10,162 nucleotides of DNA, taken from positions 9,541-19,702 of the forward strand of contig DBUL01000067.1 in assembly GCA_002307905.1 (NCBI GenBank), given 5' to 3'. The notes beneath the pieces are model-generated. The model was not told the origin of the DNA, ran no database searches, and saw only the letters and a program-made list of their open reading frames with translations. Shown piece after piece: positions 7,555-10,162 of the stretch. The translations under genes and the position numbers were made by a program. The DNA comes from Rhizobiaceae bacterium UBA1291. GTDB lineage: Bacteria; Pseudomonadota; Alphaproteobacteria; Rhizobiales; Rhizobiaceae. Numbering within the stretch: the stretch's first letter is position 1; each line of letters opens with the position of its first letter.

Positions 7555-8199
7555 ATGTCCTCCATTCTTCTCGTAACCGGCAGCACGCGCGGCGACGATT
7601 CGCTCTCCAACAAGATCGCGCGCCAGCTTGCCGACGACCTGTCCGCCAAGGCTGAGGCTTCCACTGTTGTCGAGCGCGACCTCGCCCGTGATCCCCTGCC
7701 GCATATCGGCGCCGACTTCTCCTCGGCCATCCGCCTGCAGCCGGAAGAGCGCACGCCGGCCCAGGCCGAAGCCATCGCCGTTTCCGATGCCGCGGTCGAC
7801 GAACTGCTCACCGCCGACACGATTATCATCTCGACCGGCTTCATCAACTTCGGCATTTCGTCGATCGTAAAGTCCTGGGTCGACCATGTCGCCCGCGCCG
7901 GCCGCACCTTCCGCTACTCGGAAAACGGTCCTGTTGGTCTTGCCACCGGCAAGAAGGCCTATCTGGTGATCGCCTCGGGCGGCATCTACTCCTCCGGCCC
8001 GGGTGCGACGCTGGACTTCGCCGAACCCTATCTGCGTTCGGTCCTGGCCTTCCTCGGCATCACCGATATCGAGACGATCCGCATCGAGGGCGTCGCCTAC
8101 GGCCCGGAAGCCGCCGAAAAGGCGATTTCCGCTGCGCAGGAAAAGGCGCGGGATCTGGCGCGCGCCGCCTGGCATCCCGGATTGCCATCGCCAACGTAA
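7555..8199 (+). CDS. azoR: FMN-dependent NADH-azoreductase/quinone reductase (AzoR-like)
   Basis: A 214-residue flavodoxin-like reductase that would use NADH or NADPH and FMN to reduce quinones or azo compounds by two electrons in the cytoplasm, usually as a homodimer. Alignment by eye to E. coli AzoR is good: the phosphate-binding region near GSTRGDDSLSN (9-19), RDLARDPLPHI (41-51), then KSWVDHVARAGRTFRYSENGPVGLATGKKA (106-135), SGGIYSSGP (141-149), LGITDI (167-172) and EGVAYGPE (178-185). The start at 7555 has GAGGTGA (7543-7549) 5 nt upstream. The flavin-contacting MYNF segment of E. coli AzoR reads FINF here (96-99), so flavin contacts or redox properties may differ. It is divergent from a LysR gene that probably regulates it in response to a quinone or electrophile, which is inference from layout. 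Other NAD(P)H quinone reductases of this fold are possible. Confidence 0.88.
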   Translation: MSSILLVTGSTRGDDSLSNKIARQLADDLSAKAEASTVVERDLARDPLPHIGADFSSAIRLQPEERTPAQAEAIAVSDAAVDELLTADTIIISTGFINFGISSIVKSWVDHVARAGRTFRYSENGPVGLATGKKAYLVIASGGIYSSGPGATLDFAEPYLRSVLAFLGITDIETIRIEGVAYGPEAAEKAISAAQEKARDLARAAWHPGLPSPT

Positions 8200-8207
8200 T
8201 CTCCGGC

Positions 8208-8226
8208 CGCCCGACATGTCGTGGCG
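8208..8226. terminator. Palindrome between convergent azoR-like and hlyU-like genes
   Basis: A perfect 10-bp palindrome CGACATGTCG (8212-8221) is flanked by CGCC and, after a 1-nt bulge, GGCG. It can fold as a 7-bp stem with a CATG loop on either strand. It lies in the 72-nt gap between two convergent genes, where a bidirectional terminator would be expected, but has no T-run. Confidence 0.25.
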
Positions 8227-8271
8227 ACCGTTCCGTTTAGACGGCGAATGCTTGGAGCGTTCGGTGGAAAA

Positions 8272-8595
8272 TCAGACGTTGCGCGATTTCGCGCCGTCGG
8301 CAAACAGCGAGGCGCCGTTCTGGTCGATGATCTGGCGCGCCTTGCGGAAGGTGCATTCCAAGGCGTCCTGCTCCGATGTGAAGACATCGGCGCGGATGAA
8401 GACGCGTTCCAGCGTCTCGCCGTTCACCTGTTTTTCGATCCGGCCGGCGAGTCTCAACTGACTGCCCTCGCGGATCGGCGCGGCAAAGATGAGACAGTCC
8501 TGATGGACCTGCGGTTCGGCGGCAGGGACGGCAGAATCCTTCTGCTGCTTGGCGCCGCCGGAAAAGACCGAGAAGAGACTGGACAAGATGGACAT
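8272..8595 (-). CDS. HlyU-family small protein
   Basis: A 107-residue protein matching the HlyU family, named after the Vibrio activator of hemolysin genes but present in many alphaproteobacteria as short proteins of uncertain role. The N-terminus MSILSSLFSVFSGG is followed by a low-complexity, Ala/Gln-rich linker (about 15-28). The conserved core covers about 33-98, with AGRIEKQVNGETLERVFIRAD (50-70) and the characteristic TFRKARQIID (82-91). No winged helix is obvious, so calling it a transcription factor rests on the family name only. The start at 8595 is preceded by a modest AGG-containing site. It is divergent from the phosphodiesterase gene (106 nt between starts) and convergent with the azoR-like gene. 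Confidence 0.82.
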   Translation of the reverse strand: MSILSSLFSVFSGGAKQQKDSAVPAAEPQVHQDCLIFAAPIREGSQLRLAGRIEKQVNGETLERVFIRADVFTSEQDALECTFRKARQIIDQNGASLFADGAKSRNV

Positions 8596-8701
8596 GGCGA
8601 TTGCCTAGCACAGGAGCGTCGAAGACAGAAGCCCCTGCCGCTGTTCGGTCGCGGAATTGACCCAATCGCCCCTCACCCTCCCCGTCAAAAAGGGAGAGCT
8701 C
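8596..8701. promoter_or_regulatory. Divergent intergenic region, hlyU-like / glycerophosphodiesterase genes
   Basis: This 106-nt gap must hold the start signals of both divergent genes. I see no clear -35/-10 pair and no Pho box. A pyrimidine-rich CCCCTCACCCTCCCCG run lies at about 8669-8684, directly before the downstream ribosome site AGGGAG (8691-8696). Confidence 0.35.
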
Positions 8702-9694
8702 ATGATCCGCCGCATTCTCGTCGCCCTGGTCGCCTTCGCCGGCATCGTCTGGCTGATGAACACCAGCCTGTTCAGCCGGTTTCCCGAGGGAAGCGGACCG
8801 CAGGTGATCGCCCATCGCGGCCAGCATCAGGTGTTCGACCGTACGGGCCTCGACAACGACACCTGCACCGCGACCCGGATCGGGCAGCCGTCGCATCCCT
8901 ATCTCGAGAACACGCTTGCTTCGATGCAGGCCGCCTTTTCGGCCGGCGCCACGGTGGTCGAGCTCGACGTGCACCTGACACCGGACGGCAATTTCGCCGT
9001 GTTCCACGACTGGACCCTCGACTGCCGCACAAACCTTGCCGGCGTGACCGAGAACACGCCCTATGCCGAACTCGCCAGAGCGGACATCGGCTACGGCTAT
9101 ACGGCCGACGGCGGCCGCACCTTTCCCTTTCGCGGCAAGGGGATCGGCTTGATGCCGGAGCTCGATCAGGTGTTCGAGGCATTCCCCGACAAGCGTTTTC
9201 TCGTGAACTTCAAGAGCGAACGGGTCGAGGAAGGCACGGAACTCGCCACCAGGCTCGCACGCGACCCCAGGGCTCTCGCCACCGTCTTCGGGGTGTATGG
9301 CGGCGACCGCCCGACGGAGGCGACGCTGGCCCTCCTTCCCGCGCTTCGCGGCTACACCAGGACTTCGGTCAAGGACTGCCTCGTGTCCTATCTCGCCATC
9401 GGCTGGTCCGGCCATGTGCCGGCAAGCTGCCGCAATCGGCTGCTGCCGGTGCCGGTCAATTATGCGCCGCTGCTCTGGGGCTGGCCGGTCCGCTTCGTCG
9501 AGCGCATGCAGGCTGCGGGCACGGACGTGATCCTGCTTGGGCCCTACCGCAGCGGCGATCCGGGCCCCGCGGGCATCGACAGCCTTGAGGACTGGAAGGC
9601 CGTGCCGGAAAACTTCACCGGTCTGGTGTGGACCAACCGGATCGAAACCGCGCGGGAATGGGCGGAGGCCGCGGGCATCGGCCCGATCAGATAA
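8702..9694 (+). CDS. Membrane-anchored glycerophosphodiester phosphodiesterase-family protein
   Basis: A 330-residue GDPD-family protein, predicted to cleave glycerophosphodiesters to glycerol-3-phosphate and an alcohol. Residues 4-20 form one hydrophobic segment after basic residues, a signal anchor or uncleaved signal, so the enzyme probably faces the periplasm. The TIM-barrel motifs are visible: IAHRG (36-40, with H38 and R39), ENTLASMQAAF (69-79), VELDVHLTPDG (86-96, with E88 and D90) and FHDWTLD (101-107, with catalytic-type H102). Two departures stand out: about 20 extra residues between the HRG and ENT motifs, and NFK (169-171) where the family usually has the metal-ligand ExK. Four cysteines (C55, C108, C226, C243) could form disulfides outside the cytoplasm. 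The start at 8702 has AGGGAG 5 nt upstream, better than the TTG at 8657. It overlaps the convergent ilvA stop by 8 nt. Confidence 0.87.
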   Translation: MIRRILVALVAFAGIVWLMNTSLFSRFPEGSGPQVIAHRGQHQVFDRTGLDNDTCTATRIGQPSHPYLENTLASMQAAFSAGATVVELDVHLTPDGNFAVFHDWTLDCRTNLAGVTENTPYAELARADIGYGYTADGGRTFPFRGKGIGLMPELDQVFEAFPDKRFLVNFKSERVEEGTELATRLARDPRALATVFGVYGGDRPTEATLALLPALRGYTRTSVKDCLVSYLAIGWSGHVPASCRNRLLPVPVNYAPLLWGWPVRFVERMQAAGTDVILLGPYRSGDPGPAGIDSLEDWKAVPENFTGLVWTNRIETAREWAEAAGIGPIR

Positions 9695-10162
9695 TCAGGT
9701 TGGCGAGGATCTCGTTTTCGGTAATGTCCTCATAGCCAAGTCCCGCCGCCTCGAAGCGGGATAGGAGATCAGCAAAGCTGTTGCGCTCGCGTGTTTCGAT
9801 GCCGATCAGAATCGAGCCGAAATTGCGGGCCGACTTCTTCAGGTATTCGAATCGGGCGATGTCGTCGTCAGGCCCGAGAAGATTGAGAAAATCGCGCAGC
9901 GCGCCGGGGCGCTGCGGCAGGCGTAGGATGAAATACTTCTTCAGCCCGGCATGGCGCATGGCGCGTTCCTTGACGTCCGGCAGTCGCTCGAAGTCGAAAT
10001 TGCCGCCGCTGACGACGGCCACAACAGTCTTGCCTTCAAGCTTGTCCCGTCCCAGTCGGTCGAGCGCGGCGATCGACAATGCACCTGCCGGCTCCAGCAC
10101 CACGCCCTCGACGTTCAGCATCTCGGCAATCGTCACGCAGACGGCGTTTTCCGGGATGATCA
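9687..10162 (-). CDS. ilvA: Threonine dehydratase, C-terminal part (5' end outside window)
   Basis: C-terminal part of biosynthetic threonine ammonia-lyase, the PLP enzyme that converts threonine to 2-oxobutanoate as the first step of isoleucine synthesis. The minus-strand frame is open to the right edge; the valine codon at 10134-10136 is internal, because the residues before it (IIPENAVC) continue the conserved fold. Visible are LEPAGALSIAAL, belonging to the catalytic domain, and the SGGN loop (about 10010-9999), followed by one ACT-like regulatory domain starting near KKYFILRLPQRPGALRDF. The short C-terminal region indicates the single-regulatory-domain form, not the two-domain E. coli IlvA. 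Feedback control by isoleucine is expected from the family. The gene ends tail-to-tail with the phosphodiesterase gene, overlapping by 8 nt, with no room for a separate intergenic terminator. Confidence 0.92.
   Translation of the reverse strand, partial: IIPENAVCVTIAEMLNVEGVVLEPAGALSIAALDRLGRDKLEGKTVVAVVSGGNFDFERLPDVKERAMRHAGLKKYFILRLPQRPGALRDFLNLLGPDDDIARFEYLKKSARNFGSILIGIETRERNSFADLLSRFEAAGLGYEDITENEILANLII

Noticed and set aside
8237..9415. Open frame of 392 codons on the minus strand opposite the phosphodiesterase gene
   Set aside because: The opposite strand encodes a protein with GDPD motifs and a good ribosome site; this is a complementary shadow.
8221..9588. Open frame of 455 codons on the plus strand across hlyU-like and phosphodiesterase genes
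   Set aside because: It covers two better-supported genes in other frames or strands; the translation is Arg/Gly/Pro-rich and non-domain-like.

Overview
The window is GC-rich, densely coded DNA that reads as an alphaproteobacterial chromosome, most likely Rhizobiaceae (Rhizobium, Ensifer, Shinella or a relative). This rests on protein flavour and gene set: a cysK-alaX-sulfurtransferase cluster, a DUF1203 protein, a small HlyU-family protein, a PilZ protein and a short threonine dehydratase with one ACT-like domain. I see no tRNA, rRNA, CRISPR array, insertion sequence or phage gene. Both ends cut a gene.

Left third (1-2934, plus strand) is a tight operon with a sulfur/cysteine theme: the C-terminal part of a cysteine synthase-type PLP enzyme, an AlaX-type alanyl-tRNA editing hydrolase 5 nt downstream, and a 477-residue protein that joins a complete two-domain 3-mercaptopyruvate sulfurtransferase to a GNAT acetyltransferase in one uninterrupted frame. 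This fusion is the most unusual coding feature. A GC-rich hairpin follows it, then about 360 bp with no convincing gene.

Middle (3298-6397, plus strand): a DUF1203 protein with two CxxC motifs, a single-domain PilZ protein (probable c-di-GMP receptor), and a Tat-exported CpdB-type 2',3'-cyclic-nucleotide phosphodiesterase/3'-nucleotidase. Both the DUF1203 gene and cpdB have an inverted repeat that ends at, or 1 nt before, the Shine-Dalgarno sequence. The cpdB leader also carries a candidate Pho-box-like site, which would suit a phosphate-scavenging enzyme.

Right third (6469-10162): a LysR regulator (minus) diverges from an AzoR-like FMN-dependent NADH-quinone/azo reductase (plus) across an AT-rich region holding an ATC-N9-GAT motif. 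A small HlyU-family gene (minus) diverges from a membrane-anchored glycerophosphodiester phosphodiesterase with an insertion near its active site. That gene ends in an 8-nt tail-to-tail overlap with the C-terminal part of threonine dehydratase (ilvA, minus, cut by the window edge). CpdB and the phosphodiesterase would both release phosphate or alcohols from organic phosphoesters outside the cytoplasm, but they are separated by other genes and nothing shows they share regulation.
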